64,000 nt of DNA from Deltaproteobacteria bacterium (lineage in GTDB: Bacteria > Desulfobacterota > Desulfobacteria > Desulfobacterales > Desulfatirhabdiaceae): the NCBI GenBank assembly GCA_016219185.1, contig JACRBZ010000010.1, positions 1 through 64,000 on the forward strand, written 5' to 3'. The notes under the pieces were generated by a model. It saw nothing but the letters and a program-made list of their open reading frames with translations, was not told where the DNA came from and ran no database searches. The translations under genes were made by a program, and so were the position numbers. This document shows positions 28,309-37,240 of the stretch, piece by piece. Numbering within the stretch: the first letter of the stretch is position 1; the number at the start of each line of letters is the position of its first letter.

Positions 28309-29265
28309 ATGTATAGATTAATGATTGTGGATGATGATGCGATCCTTACGACACATCTTGAAGAACTCCTGGCAATGATGGGATATTCCGTGGTTGCCGT
28401 GTCTTCATCCGGAAAAGAAGCCATTGATATCGCCCGGCAGGTCATGCCCGATCTGATTCTGATGGATATTCTCTTTCCGGACCAGGATATGGACGGCATC
28501 GAAGCCGCCGGAATAATAAACCAGGATCTGGATATCCCCGTGGTCTTCATATCCGGCCATTCCCGTGAAGAAATCGTTCAGCGGTCCCGGACATCCGGGG
28601 CATACGGCTATCTATCCAAACCGCTCTCCGCGGAACAAATCAAACCAACGGTTGAGATCGCCATTTATCAAAAAGAAGCGGACCGTAAGCTTCGAAAAGC
28701 TTATGACGAACTGGACAGACGGGTCATGGAACGCACGGCGGAATTGACCCGTGCAAATCAACAACTGATTATTGAAATCGCCGAGCGCAAGCGGGTGAAT
28801 CTTGAACTTCAGGAAAAGGAAAGTGAGCTGGAATATAAATCCCTGAACCTTGCGGAAACCAACGCCGCGCTGAAGGTCTTGTTAAAGCAGCGCAAAGAAG
28901 ACCGGCTGCAACTGGAGGAAAAAGTCATCGCCAATGTCCGGGAATTTGTGCTTCCCTTCATTGAAAGGCTTAAGCAAACCGGACTCACCGAAACCCAGTC
29001 CACATTCACCGGAATTGTCGAAACCAACCTGAAAGACATTACCGCGCCGTTTTCCCCCAAACTTTCTCCCCGGTACATGACCCTGACCCCAAACGAGATT
29101 CATGTGGTCAACCTGGTCAAGCAAGGCAAAAGAACCCGGGAGATCGCGGATCTTCTGGATCGTACCTACGGCACGGTAGGATCGAGAAGGTGTCTTATTC
29201 GAAAGAAAATCGGCATCAAGGGGAAGAAGGCCAACCTCAGGACCCAGCTTCTGTCCTACCAGTGA
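28309..29265 (+). CDS. Response regulator with LuxR-type HTH
   Basis: Cytoplasmic response regulator of 318 residues. Residues 1-120 are a receiver domain: acidic pocket VDDDAI, phospho-acceptor Asp in LILMDILFP, and the conserved Lys in YLSKPLS. A long coiled coil (~125-205, MERTAELTRANQQL) follows. The C-terminus is a LuxR-like helix-turn-helix (LTPNEIHVVNLVKQGKRT and IRKKIGIKGKKANLRT) of a kind common in Desulfobacterales PAS/receiver proteins; its recognition helix (RTYGTVGSRR) is atypical. ATG 28309 is preferred because GGAGAG is well spaced; ATG 28297 is an alternative. It lies 23 bp after speB. Its cognate kinase is not evident. Its last 29 bp overlap the converging radical SAM gene. 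Confidence 0.9.
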   Translation: MYRLMIVDDDAILTTHLEELLAMMGYSVVAVSSSGKEAIDIARQVMPDLILMDILFPDQDMDGIEAAGIINQDLDIPVVFISGHSREEIVQRSRTSGAYGYLSKPLSAEQIKPTVEIAIYQKEADRKLRKAYDELDRRVMERTAELTRANQQLIIEIAERKRVNLELQEKESELEYKSLNLAETNAALKVLLKQRKEDRLQLEEKVIANVREFVLPFIERLKQTGLTETQSTFTGIVETNLKDITAPFSPKLSPRYMTLTPNEIHVVNLVKQGKRTREIADLLDRTYGTVGSRRCLIRKKIGIKGKKANLRTQLLSYQ

Positions 29266-30856
29266 GTTTGTCCACCCATTTCCATTGAATTCTGTCCGCT
29301 GTCACGGCATACTTCAGAAAGCCTTTTTCCAGAGCATGGGACAGCGCGGATACCCGTTTTTCACGGCCGGCGGCTTCTGTCGCCCCCAGATGGTCGGCCA
29401 GGGCATTGACCAGGTCCCCGGAATGATCCGCCGGAGTGCGGATTGTCCACCCGCCCCGCTTTTCAAGCGCATTTGACATCATCAGGTCATAGATGGCTAC
29501 GGTGCGCTCCAGATTCACCAGGGGCCAGGCTTCTGCTTCCGAAGCCTCTCCCGCGGCCATGCGTTCGGCAACCAGGCCAAGGTATCGGTTGAAATCGTTT
29601 TCCCAGCGGATGACGATGTCATCCAGCATCCGGCGGGTTACCGCGGGCGTTTCAACAATGGCCCGGTTGGCATGATAATCCGACCAGTCGTTGGAAAGAA
29701 TCGTAATTCCCAGCTCGGCACTGTCCCGCCGAACCCTTGTACCCGGAAAAGGGGCAAGCAGATGAAATCCATACGAAACCCCCAGCTTTTTCAGCTCCTC
29801 ACCAAAGGCAAGGGTTTCCTTCAAGGTCTCCGGCGTCTCGCCCGGCAGGCCCAGGATGAACGAGCCATGCGGCAGGAGCCCGGCCTGATTGCACAGGGTG
29901 ACGGCCGCGATCACCTGGCTTAAGGTGATTCCCTTTCGAATGATTTTCAGGATTTCGGCGTTTCCGGATTCAATGCCGAAACTGACCGCCTGGCACCCGG
30001 CATCTTTCATCCGCTGGAGTACATTCAGGGAAACCGTATCCACCCGCGCAAACGATGTCCATTTGACCTTCAGGTTTCTTTTCAGGATCTCATCGCATAC
30101 CGCAAGGCAGTGACGGGCGTTGGCGGTGAAGAGATCATCGGCCACATTGATCTGGCAGAAACCGTAACCAGCCAGGGTTTCCATTTCATCCACCACTTTT
30201 ACCGGGTCCCGGTACCGGACCTTTGCCCCCACCATTTTTCTGCCCACGCAAAAAATGCACGCATGCGGGCAGCCGCGGCTCGTGGTCATGGAAATCGGCA
30301 TTCCCAGGGCCCGGTATCTGCCAAGTGCCAGAAGATGCCGGGCAGGCGTTTCCAGCGTATTCACGTCAATGGGATGGGGCCTTTTTCCGGTTGAAACCAG
30401 AGTCTCGCCTTGGCGAAATACCAGTCCGCGAATATGCCGCCAGTTTCTCCCCCTGCCGGCTTCCGCGGCGATTTCGACAAGGGTCTCCTCGCCTTCCCCC
30501 AAAACCACGAGATCCAGCTCGGGAAAGGCCGATAGCGTCTCTTCGGCGCAGAAGGTCACATGAGGACCCCCCATGACCGTCAGGCAGTCGGGACACCATC
30601 TCCTGGCTTCCTGAATGATTCGAATGGCCCGATCAAATGTCATGGTGACGGCTGTCGCGGCCACGATATCGGGATTGAACTGCTCCAGCTTCAAGTGGAA
30701 ATCGGCTTCGATATAAGGGAAAACCACAAAATCGAGGATTTCGACTTCAACGCCGGCTTTTTCAAGGGCCGCAGCCAGATAGGCCAGGCCCAGCGGCGGC
30801 GAAGGATTTTCGGACAAGGGATAAAATGGATTGATCAATAAACAGCGCATCAACAT
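29237..30856 (-). CDS. B12-binding radical SAM protein
   Basis: A 539-residue enzyme with an N-terminal cobalamin-binding-like domain (LLINPFYPLSENPSPPLGLAY, PDIVAATAVTMTF, VMGGPHVTF) and a radical SAM barrel with the cluster motif CPHACIFC near residue 200. The downstream FGIESGNAEILKIIRKGIT and GLPGETPETLKETL are standard for this superfamily (P-methyltransferase/BchE-like group). The ~150-residue C-terminal part is not recognised. The substrate is unknown. ATG 30856 follows AAGGTAG; ATG 30850 is possible. Its 3' end overlaps the response regulator gene on the other strand. Confidence 0.9.
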   Translation of the reverse strand: MLMRCLLINPFYPLSENPSPPLGLAYLAAALEKAGVEVEILDFVVFPYIEADFHLKLEQFNPDIVAATAVTMTFDRAIRIIQEARRWCPDCLTVMGGPHVTFCAEETLSAFPELDLVVLGEGEETLVEIAAEAGRGRNWRHIRGLVFRQGETLVSTGKRPHPIDVNTLETPARHLLALGRYRALGMPISMTTSRGCPHACIFCVGRKMVGAKVRYRDPVKVVDEMETLAGYGFCQINVADDLFTANARHCLAVCDEILKRNLKVKWTSFARVDTVSLNVLQRMKDAGCQAVSFGIESGNAEILKIIRKGITLSQVIAAVTLCNQAGLLPHGSFILGLPGETPETLKETLAFGEELKKLGVSYGFHLLAPFPGTRVRRDSAELGITILSNDWSDYHANRAIVETPAVTRRMLDDIVIRWENDFNRYLGLVAERMAAGEASEAEAWPLVNLERTVAIYDLMMSNALEKRGGWTIRTPADHSGDLVNALADHLGATEAAGREKRVSALSHALEKGFLKYAVTADRIQWKWVDKLTGRTEAGS

Positions 30857-30880
30857 CTACCTTGAAAATTCCAAAAAAAA

Positions 30881-30904
30881 GGGCCCGAGCAATGCTTCGG
30901 GCCC
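30881..30904 (-). terminator. Rho-independent terminator of fhs
   Basis: On the minus strand a GC-rich stem (GGGCCCGA-type arms at 30881-30890 and 30894-30904, one bulge) is followed by eight Ts (30880-30873). It sits about 100 bp after the fhs stop codon. Confidence 0.9.
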
Positions 30905-31005
30905 TTAAGAACTTACCGTTCACGGGAGTGAGGCGTCAGGGGATCTGAACTCAGCGGTTTTACTGCCTCCAGAAAACTATCCCCTGACTCCGGTATCAGT
31001 CGGAT

Positions 31006-32769
31006 TTAGAACAGGCCGCTGACTTTTCCGGTTTCGGTATCCACGTCGATTCTTCTGAATGCCGGATTGGAGCTGGTTCCGGGCATCAGGCTGATGGTAC
31101 CTGCACAGGGGCAGAGGAATTTGGCGCCTGAATAAATAAGAACGTCCCGAATCGGAAGGGTCCATCCCTTGGGCACGCCCTTCACCGTTGGGTCATGGGT
31201 CAGGCTCAGGTGGGTTTTAACCATCATGGTGGAAAAATCCGCATATTTGGGATCGTTTTCCAGCATTTTGGCTTTGGCCTCGGCTTCCGGGGACCAGGAC
31301 ACGCCGTCTGCGCCGTAAACTTCCTTGGCGATCAGGGACACGCGATCACGAAGCTTGGTTTCCAGCGGATACAGGAATTTAAAATCGCTTTTTTCGTCGC
31401 AGGCTTCGATGACGGCGTCTGCCAGTTCCAGTGCCCCGTCCCCACCGTCTGCCCAATGGGTCGACTTGGCGCAGCGGGCGCCGGCAGCTTCGGCAGCTTT
31501 TCGAACGATGGCAACTTCAGCATCGGTGTCCGTATGGAAGCAGTTGATGCAGACCACCGGGTTGATACCGGATTTTCGAATGGTCTTGATATGATGAACC
31601 ATATTCTCGACGCCTTTTTCAACCAGCGCCAGATTCTCCTTAACATAAGCTTCGGGAAGCGCGATACCGGCAACGACCTTGGGTCCGCCACCGTGCATCT
31701 TGAGGGCGCGGATGGTGGTGGTCAGAACGGACACATGGGGTTTCAGCCCGCTGTTTCGACATTTCACGTTCCAGAATTTCTCGAATCCGATGTCTGCGGC
31801 AAACCCGCTCTCGGTGACATGGTAATCGAACATTTTCAGACCGATCCGGTCGGCGATGATGGAGGACTGGCCGACGGCGATATTGGCGAAGGGTCCTGCG
31901 TGAATCATGCAGGGCTGATGTTCGGCGGTACTCAAGAGGGTGGGGTTGATGGTGTTTCGCATGAAAGCGGTCATGGCATTGCCGACTTCCAGATCGCCGG
32001 TGGTGACCGGTTTTCCGCTCTTGTCAAAACCGACGGTAATGTTGTTAAGGCGTGTTTTCAGATCCGCCAGATCCCGGATGATGGACAAAATGGCCATGCA
32101 CTCGGAACCCACGGCAATACCGAATTTGGATTGCATGGTATATCCATCGGTTCTGCCGCCCATGCCGATAATGATGTTTCTGAGGGATTGGGCACAAAAA
32201 TCAATGATCCATCCCATTTCAATCCGGGTGGGATCCAGATCGAGCCGGCGCATTTTGGTGAGCCGGGCAAGCTGCTCATCATTATAATTGCGTTCATGCT
32301 GCATTCTGGCGGTCAGTGCGACCATGGCCAGGTTGTGGGCGTTCATGATGTCGTTGATATCGCCGGTAAGGCCCAGTGAGAACTCGGTCATGGGGATGAT
32401 CAGTGCGTTACCGCCGCCTGCAGCCGTTCCCTTAACATTCATGGTCGGTCCGCCCGAGGGCTGACGCAGTGCGCCGCCGACATTTTTGCCACGTTTTCCC
32501 AGGCCTTCCATCAGGCCCACGGAAGTGGTGCTTTTGCCTTCGCCCAGAGGAGTCGGGGTGATGGCGGTGACTTCAATGTATTTGCCGTCCGGTCTGTTTT
32601 GAAGGCGGTTGATGATTTTGAGAAAATCCAGCTTGGCCAGTCTTCCCATGGGAAGTATTTCATCTTTTTGCAGGCCCAGTTCGTCTCGCCATTGTTCCGG
32701 CGTTTTCATGTGGGCTTCGGCAGCTTCGGAAATCTGCCAGTCTTTCATTTCTACTGCATTGTAAGCCAT
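31006..32769 (-). CDS. fhs: Formate-tetrahydrofolate ligase
   Basis: ATP-dependent formation of 10-formyl-tetrahydrofolate from formate, the entry or exit step of the methyl branch of the Wood-Ljungdahl pathway. The 587-residue protein has the P-loop [59 protein letters not shown] and the C-terminal [14 protein letters not shown], all diagnostic. ATG 32769 has GAGGAGG upstream. It is divergent from cooS across a 461-bp region. In sulfate reducers that oxidise acetyl-CoA completely the pathway can run in reverse, releasing formate and ATP. Confidence 0.97.
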   Translation of the reverse strand: MAYNAVEMKDWQISEAAEAHMKTPEQWRDELGLQKDEILPMGRLAKLDFLKIINRLQNRPDGKYIEVTAITPTPLGEGKSTTSVGLMEGLGKRGKNVGGALRQPSGGPTMNVKGTAAGGGNALIIPMTEFSLGLTGDINDIMNAHNLAMVALTARMQHERNYNDEQLARLTKMRRLDLDPTRIEMGWIIDFCAQSLRNIIIGMGGRTDGYTMQSKFGIAVGSECMAILSIIRDLADLKTRLNNITVGFDKSGKPVTTGDLEVGNAMTAFMRNTINPTLLSTAEHQPCMIHAGPFANIAVGQSSIIADRIGLKMFDYHVTESGFAADIGFEKFWNVKCRNSGLKPHVSVLTTTIRALKMHGGGPKVVAGIALPEAYVKENLALVEKGVENMVHHIKTIRKSGINPVVCINCFHTDTDAEVAIVRKAAEAAGARCAKSTHWADGGDGALELADAVIEACDEKSDFKFLYPLETKLRDRVSLIAKEVYGADGVSWSPEAEAKAKMLENDPKYADFSTMMVKTHLSLTHDPTVKGVPKGWTLPIRDVLIYSGAKFLCPCAGTISLMPGTSSNPAFRRIDVDTETGKVSGLF

Positions 32770-33116
32770 TGATTCGGTCCTCCTCTGAATTGATGATTAA
32801 TGATTTTGTTGGAACCTGATAAAGCATCCGGGGTTCCCCAGCGGATTCAGTACAATTATCGGAAGATGCGCCCCATTTCCTGCTCTCAGGCATATGGGAT
32901 AATTGTTATTGTCAAAAGGCAATTGCCGTTACAAACAGGAGATCGCGTTGCAGAAGATGTTCATATACCCTTTATGATCGCGTTTCAGTATCATGGGATA
33001 GGCGTTTTGGCAAGCAATAAAAAGACGGTTTTGACACATCGTTTTCAATCCGCGTCCCCGGAAGGCAAAGGCAAAAAGACTTGACGCCCCCCGCAATGAA
33101 ATTGTTGAATAATTAC

Positions 33117-33145
33117 TTGACAAAATGAAAATGAATAACTATTCT
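33117..33145 (+). promoter_or_regulatory. cooS promoter
   Basis: TTGACA (33117-33122), exactly 17-bp spacer, TATTCT (33140-33145). It lies 85 bp before the cooS ATG and directly precedes the Fur-like box. Confidence 0.7.
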
Positions 33146-33147
33146 AC

Positions 33148-33164
33148 TTGATAATTATTCTCAA
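33148..33164. promoter_or_regulatory. Fur-like box at the cooS transcription start
   Basis: TTGATAATTATTCTCAA is a 17-bp palindrome with 7 of 8 pairs. Its inner 15 bases differ at only one position from the 7-1-7 Fur consensus TGATAATNATTATCA. It begins 2 bp after the -10, covering the expected start site, which suggests repression by an iron-responsive (Fur-family) regulator. A further similar half, GAATAACTATTC, overlaps the -10. Confidence 0.6.
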
Positions 33165-33230
33165 TAGATCAACCAAAGAAATCTTCGCCCAACTGCCCCA
33201 ACCCCAATAATCTCATGAAGGGAGAACAAA

Positions 33231-35204
33231 ATGGAACCCAAAAAAACGGATACCCTGAAGCTGATTAACCCCAGCGATGTAACCATCTGTGAAGCCACGG
33301 CACAAATGCTTCGAAAAGCCCAGAGAGACGGCGTTGAAACGGCCTTTGACCGTGCCGCCAATATGAAAGCCTGCCCCATCGGCGCGGATTCGGCCTGCTG
33401 CAAGCATTGCGCCATGGGACCCTGCCGGCTGAATGCCAAAGATCCGTACGGCAAAGTCGGGGTCTGCGGCGCGGACATCGACACGATCCAGGCCCGTAAC
33501 TTTGCCCGCATGGTGGCCTCCGGTTCGGCCGCGCATACCGACCACGGCATGGGCATTCTGGATCTGTTCCGCGGCGTGGTCAATGGTAAAATCACCGACT
33601 ATAAAATCAAAGACACCATCAAGCTGGAAAATGTCGCCAAATCCGTCGGCATCGTAGTGGAAGGCAAGAGCACCACGGAAATTGCCAAGGAACTCTGTAC
33701 CGAACTCGAAAAAACCTACACCCAGCTTGAAGGAGAAATTCCATTTGCCAAAAGAGTGCCTGCAAAAACCCTGGAAAACTGGCGAAAACACGACATCGTT
33801 CCCCGAGGCGCCATGCGGGAAATCATGGAAATGATGCACCGGTCCCATATGGGCGTTGACCAGCAGTATGAAAATCTCACCCAGCAGATCAGCCGGACCG
33901 CCCTTTCCGATGGCTGGGGCGGGTCCATGGTCGCGACCGAACTGGAAGACATCATGTTCGGCACCCCATCGCCCGTCTGCGTTGAAGTCAACATGGGCGT
34001 TCTGAAAGAAAACCAGGTCAATATCATCATCCACGGACACGAGCCAAGCCTGTTTGAATCCGTGCTGGAATCGGTCAATGAACCCTCCCTGATTCAGGCA
34101 GCCAAAGCCGCGGGCGCAGCCGGCATCAACCTGGTCGGGATGTGCTGTTCAGGCTTAGAAATGTTGTCTCGCCACGGCATCCCCCATGCCGGCAACTTCA
34201 TGTCCACCGAGGCGGTTCTGGTGACCGGCGCGGTCGATGCCCTGGGTGTCGATGTTCAGTGCATCAAGCAGGGTCTTGCCAAAGTCGCCGCATGCTATGG
34301 CACGCCGATGTTTACCACCAATTCCCGATGTAAAATCGAGGGAGCCGTGCACATTCCCTTTGATGACCATAATGCCAGAGCCTGCACCGATGAAATCGTC
34401 ATCAAGGCCATTACCCGTTTTAAAAACAGAACCTGCCCCATTGAAATTCCCAAAATCGTCAACACCGGCGTTCACGGATTTTCGCATGAATACATCAGTT
34501 ACATGCTGGGCGGCAGTTTCAGGGGCAGCTACACGCCCTTGAACGACAACATCATCAACGGCCGAATCCGTGGCGTTGCCGGCGTTGTGGGCTGCACCAA
34601 CCCCAGGGTCAAACAGGACTGGGTCCATGTGGAACTGGTCAAGGAACTGATCAAAAACGACGTGCTGGTGCTTCAGACCGGTTGCTCCCAGATCGCCCTG
34701 GCCAAGGCCGGGCTCACGGTTCCGGAAGCTGCGGTCATGGCCGGTCCGGGCCTCAGGGAGGTTTGTGAAACCGTCGGCATGCCGCCGGTCCTGGGTTTGG
34801 GGGCCTGCGTGGACAACAGCCGTATTCTGGTGGCCGCATCCCAGATGGTCAAGGAAGGCGGCCTGGGAGACACCATTGCCGGCCTTCCGGTTGCAGGCGC
34901 GGCCCCGGAATGGATGAGTGAAAAAGCCATTGCCATCGGTCAGTACTTTGTGGCCTCCGGCGTTTACACGGTCTTTGGCGTCACCTTTCCAATCGTTGAG
35001 GGCACTCGTTTTCACAAGCATTTATTCGAGGAGCTGGAAGAAATGGGCATGGGCAAATGGGGATTTACCGTGGATCCCTATGAAATGGCCCGTATGATGA
35101 TCGCCCATATCGACAAGAAAAGAAAGGCCCTGGGCCTGGATAAATCCCGCGAACGCGTCCTGATGGATATGGCGGACCGCAGAGCCATGGAAGCCGCAGC
35201 ATAA
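33231..35204 (+). CDS. cooS: Anaerobic carbon monoxide dehydrogenase, catalytic subunit
   Basis: Ni-Fe-S enzyme interconverting CO and CO2, 657 residues. Cluster ligands line up with the Carboxydothermus enzyme: C48 and C56 (D cluster); C57, C60, C65 and C79 (B cluster); and for the Ni-containing C cluster the His of GHEPS and Cys in CCSG, DVQC, VGCTN, QTGC and GACVD, with the expected spacings of 38 and 30 residues between CCSG/DVQC and VGCTN/QTGC. All are intact. No acetyl-CoA synthase, CooF or maturation gene (CooC) is adjacent, so the electron partner and whether it serves CO oxidation or the acetyl-CoA pathway remain open. AAGGGAG precedes the ATG. Divergent from fhs. Confidence 0.97.
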   Translation: MEPKKTDTLKLINPSDVTICEATAQMLRKAQRDGVETAFDRAANMKACPIGADSACCKHCAMGPCRLNAKDPYGKVGVCGADIDTIQARNFARMVASGSAAHTDHGMGILDLFRGVVNGKITDYKIKDTIKLENVAKSVGIVVEGKSTTEIAKELCTELEKTYTQLEGEIPFAKRVPAKTLENWRKHDIVPRGAMREIMEMMHRSHMGVDQQYENLTQQISRTALSDGWGGSMVATELEDIMFGTPSPVCVEVNMGVLKENQVNIIIHGHEPSLFESVLESVNEPSLIQAAKAAGAAGINLVGMCCSGLEMLSRHGIPHAGNFMSTEAVLVTGAVDALGVDVQCIKQGLAKVAACYGTPMFTTNSRCKIEGAVHIPFDDHNARACTDEIVIKAITRFKNRTCPIEIPKIVNTGVHGFSHEYISYMLGGSFRGSYTPLNDNIINGRIRGVAGVVGCTNPRVKQDWVHVELVKELIKNDVLVLQTGCSQIALAKAGLTVPEAAVMAGPGLREVCETVGMPPVLGLGACVDNSRILVAASQMVKEGGLGDTIAGLPVAGAAPEWMSEKAIAIGQYFVASGVYTVFGVTFPIVEGTRFHKHLFEELEEMGMGKWGFTVDPYEMARMMIAHIDKKRKALGLDKSRERVLMDMADRRAMEAAA

Positions 35205-35229
35205 ATTCCCACCGTGTCACCTTGTGATG

Positions 35230-35251
35230 GGGGCGGCCGCCCGGTCGCCCC
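35230..35251. terminator. GC-rich hairpin between cooS and the sigma-54 regulator
   Basis: GGGGCGGCC (35230-35238) pairs with GGTCGCCCC (35243-35251) with one wobble and a 4-nt loop, between two converging genes. No U-tract. It resembles the GC-rich intergenic palindromes often dispersed in deltaproteobacterial genomes. Confidence 0.55.
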
Positions 35252-35261
35252 TACGCGCCTT

Positions 35262-36746
35262 TCATGATTCCTCAGCAGTCCCTGAATTTCCGCTATTTTT
35301 CAGATACCGGTACAGCGTCGCCCTTCCCACACCCAGCAGCTTTGCAGCCTTGACCTTGTTGTCGCCGCTTCGCTCCAGCGCGGATTTCACCAGAAAATCA
35401 GTGAGTTTTCCCGAAACATGCCGCGCTTTATCCATCTGCATTCTATCTGGCTGCATTTTATCCGGCCGGGTCCCGCAATGGATTTCAAGTGGGATATCCT
35501 TTGGCAGGATGATGTTTCCCTGGCATTTCACCACCGCATACTGAATGGCATTCTGAAGTTCCCGAATATTTCCCGGCCAGCGATAGCCCGTCATCAGGGA
35601 CAGGGCCTCAATGGAAATCCTTCGCGGTTTCTGACCATTGCGCCTGGCGGCTTCCTTCAGAAAATGCTCGATCAGAAGGGGAATATCGCTTTTTCGCTCC
35701 CGAAGCGGCGGCAGGTGAATGGGAATCACATTGAGGCGGTAATACAGGTCATCCCGGAAACGGTTCGATCGGACTTCTTTTTTGAGATCCTTATTGGTGG
35801 CGCTGATTACCTTGACATTCACCGAAATGGTTTTTTCCCCGCCGACCCGCTCGAATTCGCCTTCCTGAAGAAACCGCAGCAGCTTCACCTGAACCGGCTT
35901 GGTCAACTCCGCCACTTCATCCAGAAATACCGTTCCGCCGTCTGCCAGCTCAAAGCGCCCTTTTTTATCCCGTATCGCGCCGGTAAAGGCGCCTTTTACA
36001 TGTCCGAAAAGCTCGCTTTCGATCAGCCCTTCGGGCAGGGCTCCGCAGTTAATGGGCACAAAAGGCCCCTGGCTTCGCGGGCTTTCACTGTGAAGGGCAG
36101 CGGCAACCAGTTCTTTTCCCGTACCGGTCTCACCGGAAATATGAACCGGATAATCATAGCCGGCGATGTTTCGGATCTGATGAAAAATTTCCAGCATCTT
36201 GACATCCTGGCCGATGATATCGGCAAATCCCTGGAATTTTTCCGCCTTCAACTGGAGATTCAAAAGACCCGTGACATCCCGAAACGCGGCCAGCACTCCC
36301 AGAAGGGTTCCCTGGTTATCCGCCATCGCCGTAACGCGCATCTCGATGCGACGGAATTCCCCCTGCCGGGTCTGGATATGCGTGATGCATTCATCCTTGT
36401 CGCCAAGCACCGGCAGATCACTGCAAAAATGACAGCGGCTACCGCAAAACGGCTTTCCAAAAGCCTGGTGGCAGTCTTTGCCCAGGACCTCTTCCTTTGA
36501 AAACCCGGTTATTTTTTCAGCCTCTTGATTGAAAAAGAAAATGCGGCGGCAGGTGTCGTGGGCAATGATCCCTTCCTTGAGATTATCCAGAACCCGCTCG
36601 AGATTATGAGCATACGAGATGATTTCTTCCAGCATCAAGGCGGCGCAATCCTTCGTTGGGGTGTCTATCGGAGTCAAGGCCATCTGTATGGAGGGCTGCT
36701 TTACGAACCGGCCCTGCTTCATCTTGCCGTCCAAGGCGGGTGCCAT
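35262..36746 (-). CDS. Sigma-54-dependent activator with cysteine-rich PAS domain
   Basis: Enhancer-binding protein of 494 residues that activates sigma-54 RNA polymerase. Residues ~45-165 are a PAS domain, ~170-410 the AAA+ domain (Walker A GETGTGKE, sigma-54 loop GAFTGA, Walker B GTVFLDEVAEL, RFRDDLYYRL), and ~455-490 a Fis-type HTH (KVKAAKLLGVGRATLYRYLK). The PAS region holds C92, C101, C105, C108 and C120; such a cluster could bind an Fe-S centre or metal, or sense redox. It lies beside cooS in convergent orientation, but I see no sigma-54 promoter in front of cooS or fhs, so its target is not known. ATG 36746 lacks a clear ribosome site. Confidence 0.93.
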   Translation of the reverse strand: MAPALDGKMKQGRFVKQPSIQMALTPIDTPTKDCAALMLEEIISYAHNLERVLDNLKEGIIAHDTCRRIFFFNQEAEKITGFSKEEVLGKDCHQAFGKPFCGSRCHFCSDLPVLGDKDECITHIQTRQGEFRRIEMRVTAMADNQGTLLGVLAAFRDVTGLLNLQLKAEKFQGFADIIGQDVKMLEIFHQIRNIAGYDYPVHISGETGTGKELVAAALHSESPRSQGPFVPINCGALPEGLIESELFGHVKGAFTGAIRDKKGRFELADGGTVFLDEVAELTKPVQVKLLRFLQEGEFERVGGEKTISVNVKVISATNKDLKKEVRSNRFRDDLYYRLNVIPIHLPPLRERKSDIPLLIEHFLKEAARRNGQKPRRISIEALSLMTGYRWPGNIRELQNAIQYAVVKCQGNIILPKDIPLEIHCGTRPDKMQPDRMQMDKARHVSGKLTDFLVKSALERSGDNKVKAAKLLGVGRATLYRYLKNSGNSGTAEES

Positions 36747-36792
36747 GGTCTGTTGATCTGTGTATATGAGATGATAATAAAAGTCAATTGGC

Positions 36793-36807
36793 AGATCATC
36801 ATTCTCA
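36793..36807. promoter_or_regulatory. Possible second Fur-like site
   Basis: On the minus strand the 15 bases read TGAGAATGATGATCT, matching the 7-1-7 Fur consensus at 12 of 15 positions. It lies 47 bp upstream of the sigma-54 activator gene. TTGACA at 36808-36813 on the plus strand abuts it. Weak evidence alone; noted because a better box is at cooS nearby. Nothing else is clear in 36747-36949. Confidence 0.3.
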
Positions 36808-36949
36808 TTGACAAGTTTTCAATTTCATTTTAGGAAGATACAGATCTATTTCCGTGTCGATTGTTATCCGCACCCGAACTTCACATCTTTCATTCATAAT
36901 CGGCAGTCTTATGTATCACTTGCAGTCATTTTTATAAAGGAGGTCAACA

Positions 36950-37240
36950 ATGGCGCCATCAAGGGAAAAAAGCAAAAAACGGAAAATCACCTTTTCGCTG
37001 AACGCTGATAAAGCCGCCCAGGTTGCCCTGGTGGGCGACTTCAGCAATTGGAGTCAGACGGCTCACCCCATGAAAAAAAATAAAAAAGGCATATGGGAAA
37101 AAAGCCTGATGCTGGATATCGGCAGATATGAATATAAATTTCTGGTGGACGGTAACTGGCAGAGCGACCCCCAGAACGGACAGGTCTGTCAAAACTGCTT
37201 CGGGACCATCAATAACGTCCTGATGGTCACCCATCCATGA
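36950..37240 (+). CDS. Glycogen-binding CBM48 domain protein
   Basis: A 96-residue cytoplasmic protein made of a single isoamylase N-domain/AMPK-type carbohydrate-binding module (CBM48): ITFSLNADKAAQVALVGDFS, W of NWSQTAHPM, and GRYEYKFLVDGNWQSDP, which contains the usual carbohydrate-contact Trp and Lys. AAAGGAGG precedes the ATG. Its stop overlaps the start of the debranching enzyme gene (ATGA), so they are translationally coupled. It may help target the enzyme to glycogen (inference). Confidence 0.9.
   Translation: MAPSREKSKKRKITFSLNADKAAQVALVGDFSNWSQTAHPMKKNKKGIWEKSLMLDIGRYEYKFLVDGNWQSDPQNGQVCQNCFGTINNVLMVTHP

Larger units (their letters stand above)
32770..33230. other. Divergent fhs/cooS intergenic region
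   Basis: 461 bp without a convincing gene; a short open frame at 32800-33084 has no ribosome site or family resemblance. The cooS side holds a strong promoter and a Fur-like palindrome (listed separately). On the fhs side TTGACA occurs on the minus strand at 32915-32910 but no good -10 is properly spaced. Confidence 0.6.

Noticed and set aside
31195-32379. 394-residue open frame on the plus strand
   Set aside because: Antisense shadow of fhs; Gly/His-rich composition typical of reverse frames.
32887-32915. fhs promoter with TTGACA on the minus strand
   Set aside because: No acceptable -10 occurs at 16-18 bp spacing.
32800-33084. 94-residue open frame in the fhs/cooS gap
   Set aside because: No ribosome site, no recognisable features, and it ends in the cooS regulatory region.
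35418-36500. 360-residue open frame on the plus strand
   Set aside because: Antisense to the sigma-54 activator with all AAA+ motifs.
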